Source: an uncultured Acetatifactor sp.
Lineage (GTDB): Bacteria > Bacillota > Clostridia > Lachnospirales > Lachnospiraceae
Direction: 5' to 3'
Length of the DNA stretch: 64,000 bases
NCBI GenBank assembly: GCA_910586485.1
Contig: CAJUIA010000007.1
Location: 1-64,000, forward strand
Shown here: positions 16,481-25,425 of the stretch, piece after piece
Numbering within the stretch: position 1 is the first letter of the stretch
Layout: each line of letters opens with the position of its first letter
Notes under the pieces: generated by a model
Database searches by the model: none
What the model saw: only the letters and a program-made list of their open reading frames with translations
What the model was told of the DNA's origin: nothing
Position numbers and translations under genes: made by a program

Positions 16481-16996
16481 ATGGACATCGAAACACTTAC
16501 TCTTTATTTTACCAAATATGGTGCCATCGCCATTTTTATTATCGTTTTTCTGGAATACCTGAATCTTCCCGGTTTCCCGGCCGGTATCATCATGCCGCTG
16601 TCCGGCATTATGGCGGCAAGAGGAAACATTCATTTTGGCTGGGTCATGGTGATCACGGTTGCGGCCGGTCTGCTGGGCAGTCTGATGCTGTACGGACTGG
16701 GCCGCAAGGGCGGCGAGGTCTTTTTAAAGGCATATGTGAAACGCTTTCCGAAACAAAAGGATTCTTTGGAAAAGGTGTTTGACTGGATTCGGGATAAGGG
16801 CTGTCTGGGCGTGTTTTTAGGCAAACTGATTCCCATGCTTCGCACACTGATTTCCATTCCTGCAGGCGTGGTCAGGATGGACCTTGTAAAATATGTATGC
16901 AGCTCCACCGCCGGCATATTCATATGGAATTTTGTGTTTGTAGGCGCCGGGTATGTGATGGGCGACCAGGTGTTTAAACTGTTTGGCGCGGCGTAA
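16481..16996 (+). CDS. DedA family membrane protein
   Basis: A 171-residue member of the DedA/SNARE-associated family. The motif FLEYLNLPGFPAG near residue 23 and the re-entrant segment FLGKLIPMLRTLISIPAG near residue 108 are the family's conserved parts, the latter with the key arginine. DedA proteins act in membrane homeostasis and undecaprenyl-phosphate or phospholipid translocation. The start has AAAGGAGA about eleven bases upstream; an earlier ATG is out of frame. The next gene, a glycolipid-type glycosyltransferase, begins 19 bases after the stop, so the pair may serve membrane lipid assembly. Confidence 0.88.
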   Translation: MDIETLTLYFTKYGAIAIFIIVFLEYLNLPGFPAGIIMPLSGIMAARGNIHFGWVMVITVAAGLLGSLMLYGLGRKGGEVFLKAYVKRFPKQKDSLEKVFDWIRDKGCLGVFLGKLIPMLRTLISIPAGVVRMDLVKYVCSSTAGIFIWNFVFVGAGYVMGDQVFKLFGAA

Positions 16997-17015
16997 GGGA
17001 CAGAAGGAGGAAAAA

Positions 17016-18215
17016 ATGCGGATTGCACTTATGACAAATAATTATAAACCAATGGTTGGCGGAGTGCCGATCTCTATTGAGCGGCTGAAGCGCGGACTGG
17101 AATCCTGTGGGCATCAGGTAACCGTTTTTGCTCCCTCCTATGAGGAACAGGAGCAGGAAGAAAATGTATTCCGGTATGCCACCCTTGTTAAAAAATTTAT
17201 CGGCGGCATTGTGCTTCCCAATCCCTTTGACCTGAAAATCGAAAAGGAATTTAAGAAGCATAAATTCGATGTCATTCATGTACACCATCCCATGCTGATT
17301 GGCCGGACTGCGGTTTATTTGTCCGAAAAATACAATATTCCTCTCGTATTTACTTACCATACCCGCTATGAGAAATATGTGGAATGCTACACAAAGGGAA
17401 TTGCAAAATTGGACAGGGTGATGCCTCTCTATCTGCATACATTTTTAAAGCATTGCGATTTTGTTTTTGCACCTACTGCCGGTATGCGGGATTATCTTGT
17501 CAGGGATTGTAAGGTTCCCGCGCACAGACTGGGCATTCTGCCCACAGGCATTGAAGAAAGAAATTACCGGGTGACCGAGACGGAAAAAAACCGGATCCGG
17601 GAACAATACGGATGCGGTATTCGCGGCTGTGAACAGATTCCGCTCCTGCTCACGGTGTCCAGGCTGGCGCAGGAAAAGAATGTAGGATTTTTGCTGGAAA
17701 GTCTGGCTCTGTTTAAGAGCCGTTACCGTAAGCCCTTTCGGATGATAGTCGTGGGCGACGGACCGGATCGGAAGGTATATGAACGCCTGTGCGGGAAGCT
17801 GGAGCTTACGGAAGAGGTGGTATTTACCGGGATGCTGGCGAATGAAGAGACGGCCGCTTACTTTGCCGCCGCTGATGCCTTTTGTTTTGCTTCGAAGACA
17901 GAGACCCAGGGAATCGTGGTGCTGGAGGCCTTTGCCGGCGGGACGCCGGTGCTGGCTCTGCGTGCTTCTGGAGTGGAGGACCTGGTAAGCACAGGTATCA
18001 ACGGCATATTGACGGCAGAAGATAAAGAGCTTTACGCAAATGCACTTCTCGATTTTTGCGAAGGCCGGACGGACAGATCCCGGCTTTCGGAAAACGCATA
18101 TGCTTCCGGTCTGCAGTACCGGGAAGAAACGGTTGCGAAAGAGGCGGTCCGCGTCTATAATGAAATAGCGGCAGGCAGACCGATACCGATATACTCCGGT
18201 GCGCTGAGAGCATAG
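17016..18215 (+). CDS. Glycosyltransferase family 4, diacylglycerol glucosyltransferase-like
   Basis: A 399-residue GT-B enzyme. The N-terminal domain has MTNNYKPMVGGVPISIERL and the VIHVHHPMLIG and VFTYHTRYEKY motifs found in bacterial 1,2-diacylglycerol 3-glucosyltransferases. The C-terminal domain has the E-x7-E nucleotide-sugar motif region in ASKTETQGIVVLEAFAGGTPVLA near residue 290. It probably makes a membrane glycolipid or lipoteichoic acid anchor, using UDP-glucose at the cytoplasmic face. The start at 17016 follows AGGAGG; the open frame extends 33 bases into dedA. It is downstream of dedA and upstream of a two-component system. Confidence 0.85.
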   Translation: MRIALMTNNYKPMVGGVPISIERLKRGLESCGHQVTVFAPSYEEQEQEENVFRYATLVKKFIGGIVLPNPFDLKIEKEFKKHKFDVIHVHHPMLIGRTAVYLSEKYNIPLVFTYHTRYEKYVECYTKGIAKLDRVMPLYLHTFLKHCDFVFAPTAGMRDYLVRDCKVPAHRLGILPTGIEERNYRVTETEKNRIREQYGCGIRGCEQIPLLLTVSRLAQEKNVGFLLESLALFKSRYRKPFRMIVVGDGPDRKVYERLCGKLELTEEVVFTGMLANEETAAYFAAADAFCFASKTETQGIVVLEAFAGGTPVLALRASGVEDLVSTGINGILTAEDKELYANALLDFCEGRTDRSRLSENAYASGLQYREETVAKEAVRVYNEIAAGRPIPIYSGALRA

Positions 18216-18268
18216 ATTTGTGCTTGAGGCAAGGCCGCTTAAAAAACAGCATGAGGGGAAACGGATTA

Positions 18269-18979
18269 ATGGAAAATAAGTTTAAGATTTTAGTAGTTGA
18301 GGACGACAGAGATATTCGGGAGGGAATCGAGATTTATCTGCGGAATCAGGGCTATCAGGTCTTTCAGGCTGCCAACGGCGCCGAGGGCCTGAAGATTGTA
18401 GAGCAGGAGGAGCTGCATCTGGCCATTGTGGATATTATGATGCCTGTTATGGACGGTATTACCATGTTGATGAAGCTGCGGGCCATGGAGCAGGAATTTC
18501 CGGTGATCATGCTCTCGGCAAAGTCCGAGGAAGTGGATAAGATCATGGGGCTGAACATGGGGGCGGACGACTATGTTACCAAGCCCTTTACGCCGCTGGA
18601 GCTGCTGGCACGGGTAAATTCTCATTTAAGGCGGTATTCCAAGTATCTGGAGGCGGTGAATACCGAAGGGAGCGGCGACCATATTTATACCATCGGCGGT
18701 CTGGAACTGAATGAGGATACTGTAGAAGTGTCCGTGGACGGAGAGCCTGTAAAGCTGACACCCATGGAATTTAAGATCGTACATCTGCTGATCAGGAATC
18801 CGGGAAGGGTGTTTTCCGCCGATGAGATCTATGAGCGGATCTGGAACGAAAAGGCTGTAAACACTGACACAATCATGGTGCATGTACGGAATATCAGGGA
18901 GAAGATTGAGATTGACCCCAAGAATCCCAAATACTTAAAGGTTGTCTGGGGCGTAGGGTATAAGATCGACAAGCAATAA
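18269..18979 (+). CDS. Response regulator, OmpR/PhoB family
   Basis: A 236-residue regulator. The receiver domain has the acidic pair VVEDD at the start, the phosphorylatable Asp in AIVDIMMP near residue 52, Ser in MLSAKS and Lys in VTKPFTP. A winged-helix DNA-binding domain fills residues 135-236 (LTPMEFKIVHLLIRNPGRVFS, ending VWGVGYKID). The start at 18269 is preceded by AGGGGA; an in-frame ATG at 18251 is an alternative. The cognate kinase gene follows after 56 bases. The layout resembles VanR-like systems, but the regulon is unknown. Confidence 0.93.
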   Translation: MENKFKILVVEDDRDIREGIEIYLRNQGYQVFQAANGAEGLKIVEQEELHLAIVDIMMPVMDGITMLMKLRAMEQEFPVIMLSAKSEEVDKIMGLNMGADDYVTKPFTPLELLARVNSHLRRYSKYLEAVNTEGSGDHIYTIGGLELNEDTVEVSVDGEPVKLTPMEFKIVHLLIRNPGRVFSADEIYERIWNEKAVNTDTIMVHVRNIREKIEIDPKNPKYLKVVWGVGYKIDKQ

Positions 18980-19035
18980 TTGCGGCGGGAAAGCAGTGTG
19001 AGCTGGACGGGGTACACCGTAAAGGAGGCGCACGG

Positions 19036-21357
19036 ATGGGTGCAAACGGTACGACGGTAAAAAAACATGTTTGCTGGATATTATGGGGGCTGTTGATTTG
19101 TTTCTTGGTGTCTGTGGCGCTGAATTTGTTTTACGGAAAACTGCGGGACGAGGCCGGCAAGTGGGAAGGAAATCCCTATGAACAGATGACTACCATGGAA
19201 TGGCTTCATGAGAGTATTTACCTGCTCTGGCAGGATTTGTACAATGTGGAAAACGGCACATGGCTTAATTTTGCAGAGCTTTATTTCACACCGGACGAGG
19301 GATATGAGAAGCTCCTGGAGCCTGAGAGCTGGTCGGAAGAGACAGCAGCGCTTTTGGAAGACGAAGAACTGGCCTTTCAGATGCGCAATGAGCTTCAGCA
19401 GATGGAGGCTTATTTCCAATGTCTGCAGGATAATTTTGAATATCTCAATCATTATTATGACTATTTTATCAGGAACGAGCTTACGGGAGAGTATCTGAGT
19501 AATATGTCCGAGCAGCGGGTTTCCGCTCTGCAGCGGGGAGATTATGACGACAGCTTTTTTGTGATCGGTTTTTCCGTTGACAGCGCAGGCAATGTATCCG
19601 TAGGCGAGGTTAAGAGTCAGAATGAAGACAGGGTAAGGAAAAATGCCAACATTGTGGTAAAGTCCAAGAGTCTGTCGGCCCTGTTGTCATCTAATATGAA
19701 GCAGCTTTGCCGTTTTGGGAGTATCGCCCCCCCCAGGGACTGCACCGTCTATTATATCATCCCCGAAGTCAAAATATCGGATTTGAGCGAGACCTTTTAT
19801 GTAGATGTCGAAGGCTTTTTTCAGAGCAGCTACAACCGGTTTTTTATACGCATGTATACTGATTTTGGTTATCCAGAGCAGGCTTACCTGGATACGGGAC
19901 TGTCCGGATTTCTGCTGCTGTTTCTTCTGGGGGCGGTACTGCTGGGAATGTTTCTGCCGATTCCGGGGAAAACAAAACTCTGGAGGGAACGGGGCCTGTT
20001 TTCACCCTGCCTGGAGCTGCTGGTTATGATCGGAATTTTAGCTGTCGGGCTGATGTCCGTTATGATTCGTCATGTGGCCTTAGCGGCCAGCGGCATGATG
20101 GCGCAAAGCATTGGCTCCCAGTTGAGTGTTTCACCGGAAGCAGCCTGGGTGCTGGCGAAGATCTATGACTTAGCCGTTTTGACGGCTGCCTTTTTTCCGG
20201 GCTGGTATCTGGGCGTATGTCTGCGGGCCGTGCCGGACAGGGGCCTGAAACGCTACATTAAGGAGAAAAGCCTGATTTACCGCTTTTTCCCCTTTATAAA
20301 AAGCAGGCTGCTGGCTGCCTATTACGAACTGGAGCATCTTGACCTGACGAAAAACGCCCATAGAATGATTCTGCGCATCGTTTTGATTAATGCGCTGATC
20401 CTGTTTGTAATCAGCAGCCTCTGGTTTGGCGGGGTTATGATTACCGTGGTTTATTCCATACTGCTGTATTTGATCCTGAGAAAGTATATCAGCAACCTGC
20501 AGAAAAAATACAGCATTTTACTAAAAGCCACAAACGAGATGGCGGCAGGAAATTTAAACGTCAGCATCCAGGAGGACATCGGTGTTTTTGAACCCTTTAA
20601 GCCGGAGCTGATTAAGATTCAGAACGGCTTCCGCAAGGCGGTGGATGATGAGGTCAGGAGCCAGAAGCTGAAAACAGAGCTGATTACCAATGTATCCCAT
20701 GACTTAAAAACGCCTCTTACCGCCATCATCACTTATGTAAACCTGTTAAAGGAAGAAAATATCACAGCAGAGCAGCGCCGGGAATATCTGAATATCCTGG
20801 AACTGAAGTCTTTACGGCTCAAAGCGTTAATTGAGGATTTGTTTGAGGTCAGTAAGGCAAACTCTCAAAACATAACCTTAAATCTGACGGCAGTGGACAT
20901 TATGAGCCTGATCAAGCAGGTGGCCTTCGAAATGTCCGATAAGATAGAGGCGGCAGATCTGGAGCTGAGAATGAATCTTACGGATGAAAAGGTGCTGATT
21001 TCCTTAGACAGCCAGAAGACTTATCGGATTTATGAGAATCTGTTTGGAAATGTTGCAAAATACGCCATGAAGGGCACAAGAGTTTATGTCAACGGCTTCA
21101 GAATTGACGACACGGTTGTCATAACCATTAAGAATATTTCTGCACAGGAGCTTACGGTAGATTCCGCGGACCTGACGGAACGCTTTGTCCGGGGAGATGC
21201 TTCCCGCAATACGGAAGGGTCCGGCCTTGGGCTGGCCATTGCCAAGAGCTTTACGGAGCTTCAGGGAGGTGATCTGCGACTGGAGCTGGACGGAGACCTG
21301 TTTAAGGTCATTACCACCTGGAAGGTGATGGAGCAGACAGCCATTGAATCTGCATAA
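19036..21357 (+). CDS. Sensor histidine kinase with multiple membrane segments
   Basis: A 773-residue kinase. One membrane helix at about residues 12-34 is followed by a roughly 250-residue extracellular sensor region and then several hydrophobic segments at about 290-310, 327-347, 370-395 and 447-485. A HAMP-like linker leads to the dimerisation domain with His 555 in NVSHDLKTPLTA. The ATPase domain ends with GEGSGLGLAIAKSF-type residues (GSGLGLAIAKSF). The six-helix build is larger than usual for a VanS-like partner and suggests sensing within the membrane as well as outside. GGAGG lies eight bases before the ATG. It is paired with the response regulator upstream. Confidence 0.92.
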   Translation: MGANGTTVKKHVCWILWGLLICFLVSVALNLFYGKLRDEAGKWEGNPYEQMTTMEWLHESIYLLWQDLYNVENGTWLNFAELYFTPDEGYEKLLEPESWSEETAALLEDEELAFQMRNELQQMEAYFQCLQDNFEYLNHYYDYFIRNELTGEYLSNMSEQRVSALQRGDYDDSFFVIGFSVDSAGNVSVGEVKSQNEDRVRKNANIVVKSKSLSALLSSNMKQLCRFGSIAPPRDCTVYYIIPEVKISDLSETFYVDVEGFFQSSYNRFFIRMYTDFGYPEQAYLDTGLSGFLLLFLLGAVLLGMFLPIPGKTKLWRERGLFSPCLELLVMIGILAVGLMSVMIRHVALAASGMMAQSIGSQLSVSPEAAWVLAKIYDLAVLTAAFFPGWYLGVCLRAVPDRGLKRYIKEKSLIYRFFPFIKSRLLAAYYELEHLDLTKNAHRMILRIVLINALILFVISSLWFGGVMITVVYSILLYLILRKYISNLQKKYSILLKATNEMAAGNLNVSIQEDIGVFEPFKPELIKIQNGFRKAVDDEVRSQKLKTELITNVSHDLKTPLTAIITYVNLLKEENITAEQRREYLNILELKSLRLKALIEDLFEVSKANSQNITLNLTAVDIMSLIKQVAFEMSDKIEAADLELRMNLTDEKVLISLDSQKTYRIYENLFGNVAKYAMKGTRVYVNGFRIDDTVVITIKNISAQELTVDSADLTERFVRGDASRNTEGSGLGLAIAKSFTELQGGDLRLELDGDLFKVITTWKVMEQTAIESA

Positions 21358-21377
21358 AAAGTATCAATAACTAATAT

Positions 21378-21406
21378 TTGAAGTATATCCTTTTTTGTGC
21401 TATGAT
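21378..21406 (+). promoter_or_regulatory. Promoter of leuCD
   Basis: TTGAAG (21378-21383) and TATGAT (21401-21406) are 17 bases apart, about 130 bases before the leuC start. Confidence 0.7.
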
Positions 21407-21414
21407 ACTTCATA

Positions 21415-21488
21415 GGCGGCGTCGGTTGACGAGGTATTTGGCTTCGTCCGTCTGCGCCGCTTTATGTGTGCAGGCCCGTGTGCGGGCC
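21415..21488 (+). promoter_or_regulatory. Structured leader of leuC
   Basis: Two hairpins lie between the promoter and leuC. The first has GCGGCG (21416-21421) pairing with CGCCGC (21455-21460) and an inner GACGA/TCGTC stem. The second has GGCCCG (21473-21478) and CGGGCC (21483-21488) around a four-base loop. No T-box motif, leucine-rich leader peptide or T-run is visible, so any attenuation mechanism is unproven. Confidence 0.5.
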
Positions 21489-21535
21489 GCGGAAAATCAT
21501 GACAACATGACAATCGGAAAGGCATGGTGAATCAT

Positions 21536-22795
21536 ATGGGAATGACAATGACGCAGAAGATTCTTGCCCAGGCGGCAGGGCTTGAAAAGGTGGAAGCTGG
21601 ACAGCTGATCGAGGCGGATCTGGATCTGGTTTTGGGCAATGACATCACAAGCCCTGTTGCCATTAAGGAAATGGAAAAGTTTACGGTTCAGGGTGTTTTT
21701 GACAAGGATAAGATTGCCCTGGTGCCGGATCATTTCGTGCCCAACAAGGACATAAAGTCCGCGGAGCATTGCAAATGCGTGCGGGAATTTGCCCGTAAAA
21801 ATGAGATTACAAATTATTTTGAAGTGGGGGAGATGGGGATTGAGCATGCGCTGCTTCCGGAGAAAGGGCTGACCGTAGCCGGGGACGTGATCATCGGGGC
21901 GGACTCCCACACCTGCACTTATGGTGCGCTTGGTGCTTTTTCCACCGGTGTGGGCAGTACGGACATGGCTGCCGGAATGGCTACGGGTAAGGCCTGGTTT
22001 AAGGTCCCTGCCGCCATTCGTTTTCAGCTGGTGGGAAAGCCTGCAAAATATGTGAGCGGTAAGGACGTTATTTTACATATTATCGGCATGATCGGCGTGG
22101 ACGGAGCATTATATAAATCCATGGAGTTTACGGGAGAAGGGATTCAAAATCTGTCTATGGATGACCGCTTTACCATTGCCAATATGGCCATCGAGGCCGG
22201 AGGCAAGAACGGTATCTTCCCCGTGGATGCCCAGGCGGAGCAGTATATAAAAGAGCATTCAGACCGGCCTTATCGAATTTATGAGGCGGATCCGGATGCC
22301 GTTTATGACGCGGAATATACCATTGATCTTGGGAAGCTGCGTCCTACCGTTGCCTTTCCTCATCTGCCGGAAAACACCCATACCATCGACGAGATCAGAA
22401 CCATGGATGAAATTCGGGTGGATCAGGTGGTGATCGGCTCCTGTACCAACGGCCGGCTGGAGGATTTAAGAACCGCGGCGGAAATCTTAAAGGATCAGCA
22501 TGTGGCAAAGGGGATGCGCTGTATTATCATCCCTGCCACCCAGGCCATTTATATGCAGGCGATGGAAGAGGGGTTATTAAAGATATTTATACAGGCAGGC
22601 GCCGTTGTCAGCACTCCTACCTGTGGGCCCTGTCTTGGAGGCTATATGGGGATTCTGGCTGAAGGAGAGCGCTGTGTTTCCACTACGAACCGTAACTTTG
22701 TGGGCCGGATGGGACATGTCACATCCGAAATTTATCTGGCAAGCCCTGCCGTAGCGGCCGCCAGCGCCATTGCGGGAGTAATTACCGCGCCTTAA
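21536..22795 (+). CDS. leuC: 3-isopropylmalate dehydratase large subunit
   Basis: A 419-residue aconitase-family protein of the archaeal/clostridial short type. The 4Fe-4S cysteines are visible in GADSHTCTYGA (near 130), GSCTNGR (near 302) and TCGPCLGG (near 362). With LeuD it isomerises 2-isopropylmalate to 3-isopropylmalate in leucine synthesis. The start at 21536 follows GGTGA with five-base spacing; an ATG twelve bases earlier lies too close to GGAAAGG. leuA and leuB are not in the window. leuD follows after 66 bases. Confidence 0.94.
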   Translation: MGMTMTQKILAQAAGLEKVEAGQLIEADLDLVLGNDITSPVAIKEMEKFTVQGVFDKDKIALVPDHFVPNKDIKSAEHCKCVREFARKNEITNYFEVGEMGIEHALLPEKGLTVAGDVIIGADSHTCTYGALGAFSTGVGSTDMAAGMATGKAWFKVPAAIRFQLVGKPAKYVSGKDVILHIIGMIGVDGALYKSMEFTGEGIQNLSMDDRFTIANMAIEAGGKNGIFPVDAQAEQYIKEHSDRPYRIYEADPDAVYDAEYTIDLGKLRPTVAFPHLPENTHTIDEIRTMDEIRVDQVVIGSCTNGRLEDLRTAAEILKDQHVAKGMRCIIIPATQAIYMQAMEEGLLKIFIQAGAVVSTPTCGPCLGGYMGILAEGERCVSTTNRNFVGRMGHVTSEIYLASPAVAAASAIAGVITAP

Positions 22796-22861
22796 GGACC
22801 CCATGGCAAATCAGTTTGGCTTAACGACAGGGTATCAATTTGATCAATATGGAGGATTGTT

Positions 22862-23353
22862 ATGAACAACGCAAAAGGAACTGTCTTTAAATATGGTGAT
22901 AATGTAGATACGGATGTGATTATTCCGGCCAGGTATCTGAATTCTTCCGACCCGGCGGAGCTTGCCGCTCACTGCATGGAGGATATTGACAAGAGCTTTA
23001 TCAGTCAGGTGAAAAAGGGTGACATTATAGTGGCGGAAAAGAATTTCGGCTGCGGCTCATCCCGCGAACATGCTCCCATTGCCATCAAGGCGGCAGGGGT
23101 CAGCTGTGTTATTGCGGAGACCTTCGCCAGAATTTTTTACCGCAATGCCATCAACATCGGACTGCCTATTATAGAATGTCCCGAAGCAGCAAAGGGAATT
23201 GAAGCTGGAGACGAGGTTGAAGTGAATTTTGATACGGGAATCATCACCAACCTGACAAAGGGCACTACCTTCAAAGGGCAGGCCTTCCCGGAATTCATGC
23301 AGAAGATCATTGCCTCAGAAGGGCTGATTAACTATATCAACCGGGAAAAATAA
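22862..23353 (+). CDS. leuD: 3-isopropylmalate dehydratase small subunit
   Basis: A 163-residue swivel domain of the LeuD type. It begins with FKYGDNVDTDVIIPARYLN and has the substrate-recognition loop NFGCGSSREHAP near residue 60. It completes the heterodimer with LeuC. GGAGG lies six bases before the ATG. The gene is followed after 43 bases by a MATE exporter gene in the same direction. Confidence 0.95.
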   Translation: MNNAKGTVFKYGDNVDTDVIIPARYLNSSDPAELAAHCMEDIDKSFISQVKKGDIIVAEKNFGCGSSREHAPIAIKAAGVSCVIAETFARIFYRNAINIGLPIIECPEAAKGIEAGDEVEVNFDTGIITNLTKGTTFKGQAFPEFMQKIIASEGLINYINREK

Positions 23354-23396
23354 TACGTTCTTCAAGCCTGGAGCATGACCGGGTAAGTGATGGGAG

Positions 23397-24809
23397 ATGA
23401 ATAAGGTGAATTCGCAGGCAGGCGAAAAAAAATATGAGATTGATATGTGTAACGGGCCGCTGGCCGGAAAAATTTTATTGTTTTATTTTCCGCTGATGCT
23501 GTCCGGCATTCTGCAGCTATTGTTTAACGCGGCGGATATTGCGGTGGCAGGGCGCTTTGCGGGGAACGAAGCCCTGGCGGCGGTTGGCTCCACAAGCTCT
23601 CTCACAAATCTGCTGGTAAACCTGTTTATTGGACTGTCCGTGGGTGCCAACGTGCTTGTAGCCCGGTTTTACGGAGCGGGGCAGACAGAGGAATTAAAGA
23701 GTATGGTGCAGACCGCCGTGGCCACTTCCGTCATCGGCGGCGTTATCCTGATATTTGTAGGATTTTTTATCTCCCGGCCGGCACTTACGCTGATGGGTAC
23801 TCCTGGGGATGTGATTGCGCATTCCGTTCTTTATATGCGGATTTATTTTGCAGGAATGCCTTTTATGATGGCATATAATTTCGGCGCTGCCATCCTGCGG
23901 GCAGTGGGAGATACCAGACGTCCTCTTTATTATCTGCTGACGGCAGGAGTGGTCAACGTTATTTTAAACCTGCTCTTTGTGATTGTCTTCCACATGGGAG
24001 TGGCAGGTGTGGCCACGGCTACCGTGGTTTCCCAGGGGATTTCTGCTTTCCTTGTATTAAGATGCCTGATCAGGAGCGACAGCGTTTACCGGCTGGAGCT
24101 TAAGGGGTTAAAAATTGCGGGGGATAAGCTGGGCAAGATGATTCAGATCGGGATACCGGCAGGGCTGCAGGGGGCTCTTTTCTCCATATCCAATGTATTG
24201 ATCCAGTCCTCCGTAAACAGCTTCGGCAAGATTGCCATGGCCGGCAATACTGCAGGAAGCAACCTGGAAGGCTTTGTCTATACTGCCATGAACGCCTTTC
24301 ACCAGGCGGCGATCAGCTTCTGCGGACAAAACTATGGCGCCACAAAATATAAAAGAGTGGCCAAATCACTGTTTATCTGCCTGGGCTTTGTCACAATAGT
24401 GGGGCTTATCATGGGCAGCGGCGCATATGCCTTTGCAGGGACGCTGTTAAAGCTTTATTCCCCGGACAGTGAGGTCATAAGCTATGGGATTCTTCGTATG
24501 ACCTATATTTGCATTCCTTACTGCCTGTGCGGTATGATGGACGTGATGGTAGGGGGCTTAAGAGGAATGGGGTATTCCGTTATGCCCATGATTGTATCGC
24601 TGACAGGCGCCTGTCTGTTCCGGGTGGTATGGATTTATACCATATTCCAGCAGTACCGGAGTCTGGAATGCCTTTATATTTCCTACCCCATCAGCTGGGG
24701 ACTGACCTTTCTTGTGCATTTGATCTGCTTTGCCGTCGTTTATAGAAAACTGTTAAAACGGACGGCACAAGGCGCAATGCTGCAGGATATAGGGGAGTAC
24801 GCATCATGA
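23397..24809 (+). CDS. MATE family efflux transporter
   Basis: A 470-residue protein with twelve predicted membrane helices in two pseudo-repeats. The N-terminal half has FNAADIAVAGRFAGNEALAAVG, a typical MATE opening, and the second half starts near GKMIQIGIPAGLQGALFS. Members export drugs or metabolites using sodium or protons. The ATG at 23397 directly abuts GGGAG, so the GTG at 23406, nine bases from that site, may be the true start. The stop overlaps the ruvA start by four bases (ATGA), so the exporter is translationally coupled to DNA repair genes. The substrate is unknown. Confidence 0.9.
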   Translation: MNKVNSQAGEKKYEIDMCNGPLAGKILLFYFPLMLSGILQLLFNAADIAVAGRFAGNEALAAVGSTSSLTNLLVNLFIGLSVGANVLVARFYGAGQTEELKSMVQTAVATSVIGGVILIFVGFFISRPALTLMGTPGDVIAHSVLYMRIYFAGMPFMMAYNFGAAILRAVGDTRRPLYYLLTAGVVNVILNLLFVIVFHMGVAGVATATVVSQGISAFLVLRCLIRSDSVYRLELKGLKIAGDKLGKMIQIGIPAGLQGALFSISNVLIQSSVNSFGKIAMAGNTAGSNLEGFVYTAMNAFHQAAISFCGQNYGATKYKRVAKSLFICLGFVTIVGLIMGSGAYAFAGTLLKLYSPDSEVISYGILRMTYICIPYCLCGMMDVMVGGLRGMGYSVMPMIVSLTGACLFRVVWIYTIFQQYRSLECLYISYPISWGLTFLVHLICFAVVYRKLLKRTAQGAMLQDIGEYAS

Positions 24810-25414
24810 TAGCATATGTAAACGGAATTTTAGAAGATCTCACCGAGGACAATGCGGTGGTTGACGTAAACGGATTTGGTATCAACATAAAAATTTCCGC
24901 GGATACGGCATCCAGACTTCCGGGAGCGGGAGAACCGGTAAAGCTGTATACTTACACCTGTGTGAGGGAGGACGCCTTTTTACTTTACGGTTTTCTTTCC
25001 AGGAGTGACCTGGAGATCTTTAAGAAGCTGATCACCGTAAATGGTATCGGGCCGAAGGGAGGTCTTGCCATTCTTTCCGTAATGGATGCGGATGACCTTC
25101 GATATGCCATCATGTCGGGAGATGCCAAGGCGATCTCAAAAGCGCCGGGAATCGGCCCCAAGACGGCCCAGCGGGTGATCCTGGACCTGAAAGACAAAAT
25201 TTCCATAGATGATGTCCTCATCGGAAAGGAAATCGCTGCCGGAACAAATGCTGGATCGCAGGCAGACACGCCGCAGAAGAAGGAGGCCATTGAAGCGCTT
25301 GTTTCCTTAGGCTATGGCCGGACGGAAAGTGCGAGGGCCGTAAGCTCTATTGAGGGGATTGAGAACATGGATTCCGGCGCTGTCCTGAAGGCGGCACTGA
25401 AAAAGATGTTTTAA
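24806..25414 (+). CDS. ruvA: Holliday junction DNA helicase RuvA
   Basis: A 202-residue RuvA: an N-terminal OB fold (MIAYVNGILEDL), two helix-hairpin-helix motifs (VNGIGPKGGLAIL and APGIGPKTAQRVI at about residues 73-120), a flexible linker, and the C-terminal three-helix domain that contacts RuvB. It binds four-way junctions and loads the RuvB motor. The start overlaps the MATE stop; ruvB follows after eleven bases. No ruvC is present; RecU, encoded at 54.2 kb, is the resolvase, as usual in Firmicutes. Confidence 0.96.
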   Translation: MIAYVNGILEDLTEDNAVVDVNGFGINIKISADTASRLPGAGEPVKLYTYTCVREDAFLLYGFLSRSDLEIFKKLITVNGIGPKGGLAILSVMDADDLRYAIMSGDAKAISKAPGIGPKTAQRVILDLKDKISIDDVLIGKEIAAGTNAGSQADTPQKKEAIEALVSLGYGRTESARAVSSIEGIENMDSGAVLKAALKKMF

Positions 25415-25425
25415 TTGGAGTAAGT

